Assembly (NCBI RefSeq): GCF_002902965.1
Contig: NZ_CP026108.1
Span: 310,001-374,000 of the forward strand
Length of the DNA stretch: 64,000 nt
Direction of reading: 5' to 3'
Source: Paraburkholderia hospita
Lineage (GTDB): Bacteria; Pseudomonadota; Gammaproteobacteria; Burkholderiales; Burkholderiaceae
Below the pieces are notes generated by a model. It ran no database searches, was not told the DNA's origin, and saw nothing but the letters and a program-made list of their open reading frames with translations. Positions 49,531-58,967 of this stretch are shown here, piece by piece. Within the stretch, counting starts at the first letter, position 1; the number at the start of each line of letters is the position of its first letter. The position numbers were made by a program, and so were the translations under genes.

Positions 49531-51407
49531 GCCACTCCCAATTCGAAAAGCTGGTTGAGCTTGGCCAACCAGAAAGTGTCCAGATTCCCTTCGATGTCAA
49601 CGTCCTGCTCAATCTGATGGACCAACGCGGCGTCGCGCTTGCGCAGTTCATCCAGCAGGAAGTCAACGCGCCGCAGCACGGCACCGAACGAACTGTCGTA
49701 CTGCTCAATCGAGTCGGCACGTCCGCTCACGAGCCTGACGCAGTGACGACAGCTCAGCAGCTTGCGGATGTCGGCGACGTCAGCGTGTACGCGGTACTGG
49801 TCGCAGAAGAGACACCCTTCGGTCGAGCGGCAATCAGGCTGTACGGTGACCGATGCCGCGATTGGCGCAGGCTTGTTGAACTCGATGCAGACACCCACCG
49901 CACTCCTGATGCTGCCCGCCGGGTCGTTGACGGGCTTGAGCACGGTCTTCTCCACCAAAGCGAGGAACGCGCCCATCTCTGCCTTGTGTGCGGCGTCCGT
50001 GCCGTTCGAGTATGAACGCAGTGCCGTGGCCAGCGAGTGCCCCATCAGCTTCGCTGCGACGATGGGGCCGTGGTTGCTCACCGCCCAATCCTGCTTCGCC
50101 GCGCGCCACTGACGTGCGCTAATTCGCGGCAGCACGATCCCGAGCTTGTTGAGCCGCGCGTAAAGCAGAGTCAGAAATTCGGTTGGGAGACCGATTGGCC
50201 GTCGTAGCTGTACCTGATTCCCGACTACGATGAATAACCCGTCGCAGTCTGCGTCCTGCACCAGATACTCGCGCAGCGCCAGATACGTCTTGAGCTTCGG
50301 CATGAAACCCAACGAGACGGTAAACGTTACGTCCTTCCCGGCTGCACGGTACTTGACCTCGCGAAACTTCTGACGTGCAACTGACGCATCCTGCAGGCTC
50401 GCGGCGAGCCCCGGGCTCCACTTCATGGCCAGCAGTTGCGCGAGATTGATGCCTGTTTCGGCGAGAAACAGCGCGGCGAAACAGGAGACCGCTATCGAAG
50501 CGTGCGAGCGGCGGATCGGAGACTGCGCGTCCGCGTTCGCCGCCGCAAGATTTTTAGCCGTTAGCCTGGCGATGCTCCACGAACTCGTTCGAGGATTTTT
50601 AGCTCCTGCCCCAGCCATGCGCGTCGTGAGTTCTTCGCGAGTGCGCGGCTCTCCCGTCTCCAGATTCCAGCCAAGCAGGCCGCGCGAGTCGTCGCCTTTA
50701 TTACGGCCAAATGGGTGCGGAACAAGGCAAAGATGCTCGCCTCGTGCCGTGGTCACGTGCATCGGGTACGGCTTGAAATCGAGTACGAGCGTGGTGATGC
50801 TGTTGAAGAGTGCGTCAGCCCATGCGAGCAGGGAGGCTTGTGCTTCGGCATCTGGCACAGCCGTTGGCACAGAAGCAGCCTCTTGGCTGCGCAGCACCCT
50901 CGCATCGGTACAGAAGTCGTCGTCTCTGAAGAGCTCACGTAGCATCGACAGCAGATTGCGCTGATAGCGGGCGACGGAATTGCGGTGCAGGCTGCCCAAT
51001 GAGACCTGTTCGCGCTTCTCACGGAAGTAGCGATGAACCGCGTCCGCGGTAGCCTTCTCGTCACAGAGCACCTGATGCAGGCCCTGCATGTCGGCCCAGT
51101 TGACGAAGTCAAGCATGACGCGCAGAGCACCGTAGACCGTCTTCGGACGCATCGCGCCAAGGGTCATACGCCCGGAAAGCTGCGCCACCAGCAGGCGTAC
51201 GACCTTGGCCCGTTCGCTGCTGAAGCTTGTTTGGTCGAAAGTGCGTCGCGTGCGCTGCCGGCTCGACGTATCACGCGTCAGGTAGCAGATCCGCCCGATA
51301 TCGGACCTGCTGGCAAGGCCTTCCCACTTGAGCAACGCGCGTTCGGGGTGCAGCAGCGTTGTGCCCTCCGCGAGCGGCATGCACACTTCCTCATAAAGGC
51401 GGCTCAT
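49527..51407 (-). CDS. Tyrosine recombinase-like protein, second gene of the trio, atypical active site
   Basis: The protein is 626 residues from MSRLYEEVCMPLAEGTTLLH. The C-terminal part retains the fold and the second His and Tyr (LMGHSLATALRSYSNGTD), but the first catalytic Arg is not where expected: FLAETGINLAQLLAMKW has Asn at the usual TG-x-R position. The His-x-x-Arg box reads ISARQWRAAKQDW. It may be a regulatory or structural partner instead of an independent catalyst. A Cys-rich tail follows (CRSTEGCLFCDQYRVHADVA; LLSCRHCVRL). The start is the ATG that overlaps the first recombinase's stop. Confidence 0.82.
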   Translation of the reverse strand: MSRLYEEVCMPLAEGTTLLHPERALLKWEGLASRSDIGRICYLTRDTSSRQRTRRTFDQTSFSSERAKVVRLLVAQLSGRMTLGAMRPKTVYGALRVMLDFVNWADMQGLHQVLCDEKATADAVHRYFREKREQVSLGSLHRNSVARYQRNLLSMLRELFRDDDFCTDARVLRSQEAASVPTAVPDAEAQASLLAWADALFNSITTLVLDFKPYPMHVTTARGEHLCLVPHPFGRNKGDDSRGLLGWNLETGEPRTREELTTRMAGAGAKNPRTSSWSIARLTAKNLAAANADAQSPIRRSHASIAVSCFAALFLAETGINLAQLLAMKWSPGLAASLQDASVARQKFREVKYRAAGKDVTFTVSLGFMPKLKTYLALREYLVQDADCDGLFIVVGNQVQLRRPIGLPTEFLTLLYARLNKLGIVLPRISARQWRAAKQDWAVSNHGPIVAAKLMGHSLATALRSYSNGTDAAHKAEMGAFLALVEKTVLKPVNDPAGSIRSAVGVCIEFNKPAPIAASVTVQPDCRSTEGCLFCDQYRVHADVADIRKLLSCRHCVRLVSGRADSIEQYDSSFGAVLRRVDFLLDELRKRDAALVHQIEQDVDIEGNLDTFWLAKLNQLFELGVA

Positions 51408-52852
51408 GCTGCCACCGCAGTGTCGAGGGCGCGCGTGACCAGTGCCGACAGGTGCGTGCCCCAGCCGTCCTGCACAGCGTCGAAGAGCTTGCGGTTCTCG
51501 CGGTAGCCGAGGTAAATCTCGGTCGTGGACGGCCGGGCGTGCCACATCAACTGCCGCAACTGATCGAGTGCCCGGGTGTACTTAGTCTCATTCGCTGTCA
51601 TCGTGTCGACCATGTTCAGCCCGTAGGTCGCGCGCAGGTCGTGGAAGCTGAACTCGTACCTGGGGTTGCCGAGCTGTACGCGCATCATGGGCAACAGTTC
51701 GTCCCTGATGAACTGGCGTACGGCCTGCCCCGTCTTGAGGTGACGGCGTACGTGCGGGCCAGTGCTGACCGGGGCGCGCGACGCGCGGTCCTCGTAGAGC
51801 GGCGCACCGCGATGGCTCAGAAAGAGCGGCTGGTCGAAGTGATCGCCGCCGTCTGCCAGTTGGCGACGCTTGCGCGCACGATCGCTGTGCATATAGATGT
51901 ACAGCCGCTCGTAGAAACCGCGCGGCAGATGCAACACGCCCTTGACACCGCCCTTCGTGTCGATGCCCGTACCCGGTCCGCAGGCGAGACGGATGTCGTC
52001 GCCGTGAAACTCGCCCGGCTTGCGCATCACGTGTTTCGCGCGCATGGTCAGTACCGTCTGGATCCGAGCGCCCGTCAACAGTGCGAACAGATGAACGAGC
52101 GTCATCTCGGTGTTGCCGAGAGCGGCTAACGATTCAAGCAGTACCGACTGCTCGGAAGAGGGGAGCGGGCGCAGGCGAGCGCCGTCCTGAATGCGGTCGT
52201 CCCACGGGTCTTCTGCGCGCCGACCACTGATCGACAGGTCGGTGGTCTTGACCTCGATCACGCTGCTGAAGCCCTTCTGGTCCTTGAACTCGATGAACCG
52301 GTCAGATTCGACCCACGGCGCGTTCACGGGCTTGAAGCCTGCTTCGGTCATTAGCCAGCGATAGAAGCGCACGATAGTGCCCATACGACGCCTGGCGACG
52401 CTCGGAGACAGTTCGCCTGCCTGCACGGCCAGCTTGATCGAGGCGCTATAGCGGTAGGTCGGACGTTGCCGCTTGTTCACGGGGAACACCAGCCAGTCGA
52501 TGCCCTCGTCATCCAGATAACGACGGAACGCCACCAGATCGTCTGCGATGCTGGCGAAGGTCAGCATGTTGGGCGACGACTTCGACTCCATCATATCGAT
52601 GAGCCAGATGTTCGCCTCAGCCCACGGCGTGCCGTCCGCGAGTCGGACAACAGGGAAAAGTGGGAAGGTACCTGCGATCGACTGCGGACGGGAGTCGCGC
52701 CTCCTGCTGGTGTCCGGGTCTGCGAGCAGGACCGTGTGGTAGATGGCGCCGCCCTCGGGCGTGGTGATGCTGACCGGCGTCGCGCCGGGTGTGTCGCGGT
52801 CAACAACCTCGGTCAACGGCAGTTGCCGGATGGTGGTTCGTCTTGCTGTCAT
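51404..52852 (-). CDS. Tyrosine recombinase, first gene of the trio
   Basis: About 482 residues from MTARRTTIRQLPLTEVVDRD; this ATG follows GAGG at good spacing, whereas an ATG five codons earlier does not. The N-terminal core-binding domain (about 80-200) includes LVAFRRYLDDEGIDWLVFPV. Catalytic residues are Arg in FALLTGARIQTVLTMRAK, His-x-x-Arg in FHDLRATYGLNM, His in LMWHARPSTTE and Tyr in IYLGYRENRK. It is the first gene of the four-gene operon, close to the element's right end, and corresponds best to TnpA of Tn554-like elements. Confidence 0.88.
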   Translation of the reverse strand: MTARRTTIRQLPLTEVVDRDTPGATPVSITTPEGGAIYHTVLLADPDTSRRRDSRPQSIAGTFPLFPVVRLADGTPWAEANIWLIDMMESKSSPNMLTFASIADDLVAFRRYLDDEGIDWLVFPVNKRQRPTYRYSASIKLAVQAGELSPSVARRRMGTIVRFYRWLMTEAGFKPVNAPWVESDRFIEFKDQKGFSSVIEVKTTDLSISGRRAEDPWDDRIQDGARLRPLPSSEQSVLLESLAALGNTEMTLVHLFALLTGARIQTVLTMRAKHVMRKPGEFHGDDIRLACGPGTGIDTKGGVKGVLHLPRGFYERLYIYMHSDRARKRRQLADGGDHFDQPLFLSHRGAPLYEDRASRAPVSTGPHVRRHLKTGQAVRQFIRDELLPMMRVQLGNPRYEFSFHDLRATYGLNMVDTMTANETKYTRALDQLRQLMWHARPSTTEIYLGYRENRKLFDAVQDGWGTHLSALVTRALDTAVAA

Positions 52853-52935
52853 CGCCCAGATCCTCATGCTGTGTTCGAGTGGGCGGCCTCTTTAACACAG
52901 CCTGCGAGTATCATGGAATCGTTCTTGGCTTGCGC

Positions 52936-53165
52936 ATACGGCCTGGCTGCTGGTGGTCAAGCCGGCGCTCGCAGGCAAACTGCGTGAGGCGCGCGTGCAG
53001 CGCGACCATTCGGCGTCGCGTGCGTGTGCGCTGCTGGGCGAGATCCTGCGCCGGGAGCATGAAGGCAACCAGCACGAACTGGTGGGCCTGCGTCAGGCGT
53101 TAAGCCGGCTGCATGAAGGCCTGTTTGATACCTATATGGCGACACGGAAAGTGCAGCTTCGATGA
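52936..53165 (+). pseudogene. 3' part of the gene split by the recombinase element
   Basis: The plus-strand frame reads TAWLLVVKPALAGKLREARV, QRDHSASRACALLGEILRRE and ends HEGLFDTYMATRKVQLR. It lacks a start and continues the helical style of the fragment at 46182-46900, where the last native residues are AWFPA. Together they would give a protein of about 310 residues, the third companion of kfrA. Confidence 0.65.
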
Positions 53166-53401
53166 TGCATGACGATCGCGGCAGCAGGTCGAGGCGGACG
53201 TCGTCGTATCGGGGGAGTCAGGCGTGTCGGGCGAACGATGAGGTTGAAGGCGCGGTCGTACCGGGAGGGACAGGCTCGCGAAGCCTGTTGCCTGACGTCA
53301 ACGAAACCCGATCCGATGCGTTATGCCAGTGGACGACGCAATGAATCGTCGCCTTACTCGCCACTGGAGACTCGTGAGAAACATTAAAGTCGCGCTGGTT
53401 T

Positions 53402-54393
53402 TCAGAGGGTTTGCGCGGTTGGGGTAATCTGGAAGCCAAGCGCCGTGGCGCGGCGCCTGAGTGCCTCGATGCTGCGCTGGCGCTGCTGCTCCTCATAGCG
53501 CTGCTGCCCTTGGTCAACGAAGGCCTCGCCACGCGTGAGCATGAAGTACACCATGCGGGCGAGCTTGTGGGCGACCGCCGTGTTGGCGCGCGGCTTGTCC
53601 ATACGCGCGCACAACCGCCGGTAGAATGCACCAATCGCCGAGTCGTTGCGCGACAGGCTCATGGCGGCGAGCTTCAGCGCCTGACGCACCCGGTTCGCCG
53701 AGCGGCGCGTGCGCGCGCTCAGGACCTTGCCGCCGCTGATCTTCGTGCCCGGACACAGACCCAGCCACGAGCAGAAGTGTTTCACGCTGGCAAAGCGGCT
53801 CAGGTCCGGACCAATCTCGGAGAGGATCGTCATCACCGTTGTCACGGACAGCCCGTTGATACGTGTGAGGTCGACGCCCGCCCAGCGCGCAAGCGCCGTC
53901 CGTGCATCAAACTGCGGCGTGTTCTTGCCGCAGCGCTTGCCGGGACCTGACAGTTTGACTTCGTGAACCCCAAGTGGCCTGAGCAGCGCCTCGATCTTCT
54001 CATCGCATTCGACGACGCGTTGAGCCAGACTGTCGTACATCGCAAGCGCCTGCTGCAGCACGAACAGGTGCTCGTCACGCCAGTTGCCGGTCAGCGCCCG
54101 TTCGATTTCGGCCGCACTGGCCTTGACGCGGCCGTGGCGATGACTGGCCAGTACTTTCGGATCGCGCTCGCCGGCGACAATCGCGCGCACGATCGCCTGC
54201 CCGGTCATGCCCATCACATCCGTGAGCACCTCGGTGAGCTGGAGATTCATCTGCACCAGCGCCTTCTGCATGCGCAGCACCCAGCTGGCCTGCTCGGTGA
54301 GCAGCACCTCGCGGTGGCGCGCCACCGCGCGCACCACGCAGACCTCGTCGCCAGGGCGCCAGGCCGCTCGCAGCAGCCCCAGGCTCATGAGCT
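53402..54393 (-). pseudogene. IS110-family transposase, C-terminal part (outer element)
   Basis: The segment begins LMSLGLLRAAWRPGDEVCVV and carries the C-terminal transposase_20 domain with INGLSVTTVMTILSEIG, SWLGLCPGTKISGGKVLS (catalytic Ser) and MVYFMLTRGEAFVDQG. It is the direct continuation of the N-terminal fragment at 56025-56362, whose last native residues are CQWLQ; in relatives QWLQ is followed by LMSLG. A 1.6-kb IS110-family element separates the two. The extra N-terminal 45 codons of the open frame belong to the inserted element. It is inactive as it stands. Confidence 0.85.
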
Positions 54394-54396
54394 TTA

Positions 54397-56020
54397 TATG
54401 GACGCCTCCCGTTTGCAAAGGGTTTCGAGCGATCTGACGTGACAGGAACGGCTGCAGCTTTATATGCGGCCTTGTTGCAGCTGGCATTTCCCGCTGCGGG
54501 CCCCTATGGAATCCGCTGACTCGCACCTCATTTCTGCAACGAGCTCGAAGCTCTTACAGCTCATTCAGGTTTGGCGAGTCCCCGGTCCGACCTGTTTTGC
54601 CATCACTCCCGATTCCCAGCGCAACCATTTGACGTTCCATCGGTTCATACGCAACGCTACTCGCTCATGCAGGCTTGGTGCTCACGTATCCCCTCTGATA
54701 AGGCCGGTCGTGGGCCAATACCGCCCAGATGGTCCGTGCCATCTTGTTGGCCAGCGCAACGACCACCACATTCGGTGGCCGTCGCTTCTTCATCTGCTCG
54801 ATCCAGGGATCAGGCTGTTTCGCGTTCGTGATAACACTGCGTGCACCGTGAATGAGCAGCGTGCGCAAATAGGTGTCGCCGCGCTTGCTGATCCCATGCA
54901 GCTTCACCTTGCCACCCGAACCTGTTTGTTTCGGTACGAGCCCGATGCAGGCGGCAAACTCGCGGCCGGAGCGGAACGCTTTTGCGTCGCCTATCGTCGC
55001 GACTGCGGCTGTCGCCGTCAGCAGCCCGACGCCAGGAATCTCGCTGATCGCCTTGACCTCCTGGTCTTCCTTTTTCCATTCGCGCATCCGTCGCTCGATC
55101 GTGGCGATCTGCTCGTCCAGGCCGGTCAATCCGTTCCACTGCTCGCGCAGCGTGTCGATCAGTGCCGCTGGCAAGCGATCGGCAACCCGGGCCAGCACGT
55201 CGGGCATTGCCCTGTCCAGCGGCGCTCGGCCCTTGGCCATGACTTCGCCGTACTCCGTAAGCAGTCCGCGCAGCGCGTTGATCTGCATCGTGCGGAACTT
55301 CACGAGCTGCTCGCGTGTACGGTGCAGCGCCAGCATCGCCTGCTGCATCTCGGTCTTGATCGCGACGGGCTTGCTCGGCTGCTGTACCGCCAGCCAGATC
55401 GCCCGGGCGTCGGCGGGATCCTTCTTGTTGCGGATGTTAAACGCCTTCACGTATTCCCCGGGCATCAGTTTTACCTGATGGCCCATCCTGGTGAGCTGCC
55501 TTGCCCAGTGATGCGCACCGCCACACGCTTCCATGCCGATCAGGCACGGTGCACGGTTGACGAAGTACTCGAGAAACTTCGCCCGCTTGATCGGCTTGTT
55601 CACGATTTCACCGGTCTCCTCGTCGATGTGATGCACCTGAAAGACGTTTTTTGCAATGTCGATACCAACTGGAGTCAGCTTCATGACGCCCTCCTGTGAA
55701 GATCTCCATGATCTTCCAACTTGAGCACTTTGCCCCCGTCCAGGGGAGATCTGACGGGTCAAGGGCCCGGGCGTCAGCCCGGGAGTGCAGCGTCCCTTGA
55801 CGCGGGGAGCGGTTCGCCATGCTGTGCTCCGGTCGCAAGCGCCGGGCAGGCGCTTGCGACCATGCGAAACCAGCTCCCTGATGTCGTCGTCTGATGCCGT
55901 CGTCAAGACCGCGACGTCCCATGCCATCGTTCGTTTCCGACTTGGCCACGTGATAGCACCTTCCTTAACTCTCCTCATTGCGACCACCTCCGCTATTCGT
56001 CGCGTTGGGAGGCGTCCATA
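54397..56020 (-). mobile_element. IS1111-type element of the IS110 family, inserted in another IS110 transposase gene
   Basis: Subterminal inverted repeats of 14 bp (TATGGACGCCTCCC at 54397-54410 and its complement at 56007-56020) bracket one intact transposase gene. Such subterminal repeats are diagnostic of the IS1111 subgroup. The noncoding parts (about 320 bases upstream and 255 downstream of the gene) are candidates for the bridge RNA that guides target choice. The exact ends lie a few bases outside the repeats. Confidence 0.82.
54665..55684 (-). CDS. IS110-family (IS1111-type) transposase, inner element
   Basis: The 339-residue enzyme starts MKLTPVGIDIAKNVFQVHHI behind AGGAGGG. The RuvC-like DEDD domain shows VGIDIAK, MEACGGAHHWARQL and NKKDPADARAIWLAV. 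The C-terminal domain shows SEIPGVGLLTATAAVATIGD and CIGLVPKQTGSGGKVKLHG with the predicted catalytic Ser. Upstream, the reading frame stays open and is continuous with the outer element's N-terminal fragment, but the good ribosome binding site supports the internal start. It is probably active. Confidence 0.93.
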   Translation of the reverse strand: MKLTPVGIDIAKNVFQVHHIDEETGEIVNKPIKRAKFLEYFVNRAPCLIGMEACGGAHHWARQLTRMGHQVKLMPGEYVKAFNIRNKKDPADARAIWLAVQQPSKPVAIKTEMQQAMLALHRTREQLVKFRTMQINALRGLLTEYGEVMAKGRAPLDRAMPDVLARVADRLPAALIDTLREQWNGLTGLDEQIATIERRMREWKKEDQEVKAISEIPGVGLLTATAAVATIGDAKAFRSGREFAACIGLVPKQTGSGGKVKLHGISKRGDTYLRTLLIHGARSVITNAKQPDPWIEQMKKRRPPNVVVVALANKMARTIWAVLAHDRPYQRGYVSTKPA

Positions 56021-56024
56021 CCAT

Positions 56025-56362
56025 TTCTGCAACCACTGGCAATCCTGCACATCGCTCTTGCGCCCCGGCACATACTTCATCTGCCGCGCGTCGACCAGCC
56101 AGACCGTCAACCCGCGCTGCTCCAGCACTTCATACACGGGTATCCAGAATACGCCGGTCGATTCGAGGGCGACCGTGTCAACTCCGCATGCCAGCAGCCA
56201 GTCCGCCATCTCGTGCAGATCGTCGGTCATCGTGCCAAACTCGCGTACCGGCTCTTCAGCCGCCCCTTTGGGCACCGCGACCCAGTGACTCGAGCCGCCA
56301 ATATCGATCCCCGCCGCGTTCGGAAACACCTCAGGGCTGTCTTCGCGCTTGCGCATCGCCAT
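56025..56362 (-). pseudogene. IS110-family transposase, N-terminal part (outer element)
   Basis: From MAMRKREDSPEVFPNAAGID it reads IGGSSHWVAVPKGAAEEPVR, LESTGVFWIPVYEVLEQRGL and KSDVQDCQWLQ, the Asp and Glu residues of the DEDD domain. It then enters the inserted element. The start is taken at the ATG preceded by GAGG at 56362. The native continuation lies at 53402-54393. Confidence 0.85.
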
Positions 56363-56639
56363 CGCTGACCTCATGATCGTGGGTGGACGGCAGCGCCCTG
56401 GGATGCGTCGAAATTGACTCGATCTCGTGAACGGGATGCAGCTCGCGCTGCTCACCACTGTCGCCGACGAATCCCGGACCATGCTCTCAAGCGGGCTCAC
56501 TTCGCGGCGGGCAGGCCGCCAGTGCGCACCATTGGTCTGTCGGTCATCGCGGCGCCGCCGTCCGCCTTTATACCGCGTCTCTTGCGTCGTCCCGTTTCTC
56601 CGCACACGCCGGCCCCGGCACGGGGTTGAATTGCTCTCA

Positions 56640-56825
56640 ATGAAGACGCTTGCTGCCGCTTTGATCACATCGCTGTTTGCCACTGTCGCGTTCGCCCAGG
56701 CTTCCGCACCTGCGGCGACCGCACCGGCAGCCACCGCTCCGGCTACGACGCCGGCGCCTGCACACAAGACGACGAAGCACGTGCACAAGGTGAGTCACCA
56801 CGCGACGCACAAGAAGGCGGCGTAA
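56640..56825 (+). CDS. Small secreted Ala/Pro/His/Lys-rich protein
   Basis: The 61-residue peptide starts MKTLAAALITSLFATVAFAQ, a clear signal peptide with probable cleavage after AFA. The mature part is an Ala-Pro-Thr-rich stretch followed by a His/Lys-rich tail (HKTTKHVHKVSHHATHKKAA). Such short periplasmic peptides are common in Burkholderia and their role is unknown; metal or nucleic-acid binding is possible. A strong terminator follows 29 bases after the stop. The promoter may have been altered by the neighbouring outer IS110 element. Confidence 0.75.
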   Translation: MKTLAAALITSLFATVAFAQASAPAATAPAATAPATTPAPAHKTTKHVHKVSHHATHKKAA

Positions 56826-56854
56826 TCATCCACGGCCTCGGCGTGAAGTCTCAG

Positions 56855-56878
56855 AACCCTGCTGCGGCAGGGTTTTTT
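56855..56878 (+). terminator. Rho-independent terminator after the small secreted protein gene
   Basis: Stem AACCCTGC paired with GCAGGGTT around TGCG, followed by a run of T residues. Confidence 0.85.
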
Positions 56879-57316
56879 CGCATTGAGCGACCGGTCCTGA
56901 ATCTGGTAGCCGGTCGTAGACTTACCTCGTCAAGGTGTTCGCGGCTGGATTGGTTTCAACGCTGCCTTATGCGAGCGCGAGTGCTGTGGCTCTTTTCGTT
57001 TTGCGTCGCGCGTCAAATGCGCGCCCGGTTCAGATCGCGATAGTGAAATTTGCGTGACGAAAGGTGTCAAACGTCCACAAAACTGGTCGTCCAGCCTATT
57101 ACGCAAGGGTGACACCACGCTACCTCCACTTTGTTGGTCTACCGGCTGAGCGATAGACTACAAAGCCGCTGTTGGCGCACGGCTTATGGCGAAGGCGGCT
57201 GAGCGCGAACAAATGGCCAGGAACGGTCGCTCGTGCACGCCGCCGCCTAGGCGGCGGCCGAACGTCAGGCTCCCACAAAACAACGGTCTCTTGCCTGGAT
57301 CAGATGGGCTGCACTT
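56879..57316. other. Intergenic, no gene seen
   Basis: About 440 bases between the terminator and the convergent YecA-like gene. Small frames on both strands have no start signals or known motifs. Confidence 0.4.
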
Positions 57317-58087
57317 TTAATGCAGAATGCTCGCAGCGCCGCAACACTTCTTGAATTTTTTCCCGCTACCACAGGGACATGGATCGTTGCGGCCGATTTT
57401 TGGGGAGTTCCTCCTGATCGTTGTCGCCAGTTGACGCTCGTGAACTGCATCGCGATAAGGTAACCAGAAACGGTAAATAGCCGCAATACTTGAAGGAATC
57501 TGGGCGGCAAGCGTTTCCCGCTGGGCGGGCAATCTGATGAGCGCTTCATCGTCAGCACTCACTTCCTCAGCCCCGAGAAGATGCAGGGGGCGAAGCCAAT
57601 GCTTCCCTTGTGCATCATCGAACAGCGGCTCCCAGTGTGGGTGCGCTAGTGCAACTCCCTGCATGAAGCCCATTGCCCACCCCTCGGCGTCTGGATACTC
57701 GTGGGCGTCTCCCGCGTAGGTCATCGTACCGATTAACGGTCGAAATTCATCGGGACTGTCTTGCAGGCTCCAGATGATGCCGTTGTAGTGCCGCATGATC
57801 AGCTCAAAAATGCGCTGCGCCTGTTCCGCTGTCTCGAAAGCGGGGGCATCGTCCGGCGTTGAACCCCAGATGCCGGGCAACCATTCCCTCGGACGCAGTG
57901 TCGTGGGTCCGACTGCAATGGCGGTGAGGTAGCCGTCGAGGCCGTCCAGCATCAAGGTCTCGTCCGACGTGGAGTCGGACATCAAAAATTGCTCGAGTTC
58001 GTCAATCTCCGCATCTGCCAGCGGAACCATAATCTCCAATGCAGCAGCCTTCGGTTTGTTCACGATGAGTGTTTCCAAAAACGACAT
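57317..58087 (-). CDS. UPF0149/YecA-family protein with a C-terminal SEC-C zinc motif
   Basis: The 256-residue protein has a YecA-like helical domain ([46 protein letters not shown]) and ends in [17 protein letters not shown], the SecA-type zinc-binding SEC-C motif. YecA proteins are thought to be accessory or chaperone-like factors; the SEC-C tail binds ribosomes or SecA partners in some relatives. It stands alone between a terminator and a nongenic stretch. Confidence 0.9.
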   Translation of the reverse strand: MSFLETLIVNKPKAAALEIMVPLADAEIDELEQFLMSDSTSDETLMLDGLDGYLTAIAVGPTTLRPREWLPGIWGSTPDDAPAFETAEQAQRIFELIMRHYNGIIWSLQDSPDEFRPLIGTMTYAGDAHEYPDAEGWAMGFMQGVALAHPHWEPLFDDAQGKHWLRPLHLLGAEEVSADDEALIRLPAQRETLAAQIPSSIAAIYRFWLPYRDAVHERQLATTIRRNSPKIGRNDPCPCGSGKKFKKCCGAASILH

Positions 58088-58538
58088 GAAGCGAATGAAC
58101 CGTGCCGGATGCTATCGCGTCTTCCCAAATCCCGATCCGGTCGATGGTAGGCCGCGGCATGGGCGGTCGTGATCGAACGCGGCAGTGCGATGAACGCTGT
58201 CTAGGCAGCCAGATGGACGACCGGCATTGTCGCTCACATCCCGCTCATGTGGCGCGGCTCACGTGATCATTCCAAAGCCAGGTTGATGAATCAGTGTCTG
58301 GACGCTTTTACGTGTGCTCGATCCGCCCCACGAGTCGTCGATCCCCGGTGCGCTGGCCCGAGCCGGCTCGTTCATTGTGCACGCCAATCCTGCGCTACCA
58401 TCAACGGATGTTCCTTGAGAATCAAAATCCTGGCGCGCTTGCGCCACATCGGACCCTCCGTCCTCAAGACGTTTTTGGGCGTCTTCGAATGTTGCCGGTC
58501 TGTCCATCCCAAACGTTGCAACCTATGGGAGTAGAGCC
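58088..58538. other. Intergenic, no gene seen
   Basis: About 450 bases separating divergent genes for the YecA-like protein and the UPF0158 protein. It should contain both promoters; I could not pick convincing -35/-10 pairs. Confidence 0.4.
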
Positions 58539-58967
58539 ATGGTCGCAGTCAAGCATGACGATCTCTCTATGGCCTTCGACTTTGTTAGCTGCGCGGCGCC
58601 GATGGAGCACAACGCCTATGTCTCGCTCGATACCGGTAACGTCTACTGGACTTCCGATTTCAACGACGCGTTCGATGAGGAAATTCCTGACGACCTTGAA
58701 ACCTCGGATCGTTACCTTGCAATACCGCACAAAAACGAACTCGATCTTGGAAGAAGTCTCGTCTTGCACTTTGTCGCACACGAGTTGCCTGCGTGTTACG
58801 ACCAGGTCGAAGGATTTTTCCGACGACAGGGGGCTTACGCGCGTTTCAAGGATTTGCTGGCGCGTAAAGGTGCTCTCGAGCGCTGGTATGCTTTTGAAGC
58901 CGACGCTGTCGAAGGCGCGCTGAGGCGATGGTGTGCCGAAAACGGAATCGAGATTCTTGAGACGTGA
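58539..58967 (+). CDS. UPF0158-family protein
   Basis: The 142-residue protein reads VSLDTGNVYWTSDFNDAFDE followed by EIPDDLETSDRYLAIPHKNE and LDLGRSLVLHFVAHELP, the typical UPF0158 core. The C-terminal half (VEGFFRRQGAYARFKDLLAR, ERWYAFEADAVEGALRRWCA) is the conserved helical part. GGGAG lies about 8 bases before the ATG. Function is unknown; the family is widespread in bacteria as short soluble proteins. Confidence 0.88.
   Translation: MVAVKHDDLSMAFDFVSCAAPMEHNAYVSLDTGNVYWTSDFNDAFDEEIPDDLETSDRYLAIPHKNELDLGRSLVLHFVAHELPACYDQVEGFFRRQGAYARFKDLLARKGALERWYAFEADAVEGALRRWCAENGIEILET

Larger units (their letters stand above)
46901..52935 (-). mobile_element. Recombinase-trio element (Tn554-like organisation), about 6.0 kb
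   Basis: Four minus-strand genes (three tyrosine recombinases of about 482, 626 and 629 residues, then a 120-residue coiled-coil protein) are joined by ATGA overlaps. They split a host gene: the reading sense AWFPA just before 46901 appears to resume as TAWLLVVKPALAGKL just after 52935. Short inverted motifs GCGCAAG at 46901-46907 and CTTGCGC at 52929-52935 mark the probable ends. No cargo is present. Tn554 has the comparable set tnpA, tnpB and small tnpC; recombinase-in-trio elements are the other comparison. Exact ends need an empty-site sequence. Confidence 0.75.

Noticed and set aside
58539..58967. Antitoxin or immunity gene
   Set aside because: The conserved core matches UPF0158, and no toxin-like partner is adjacent.
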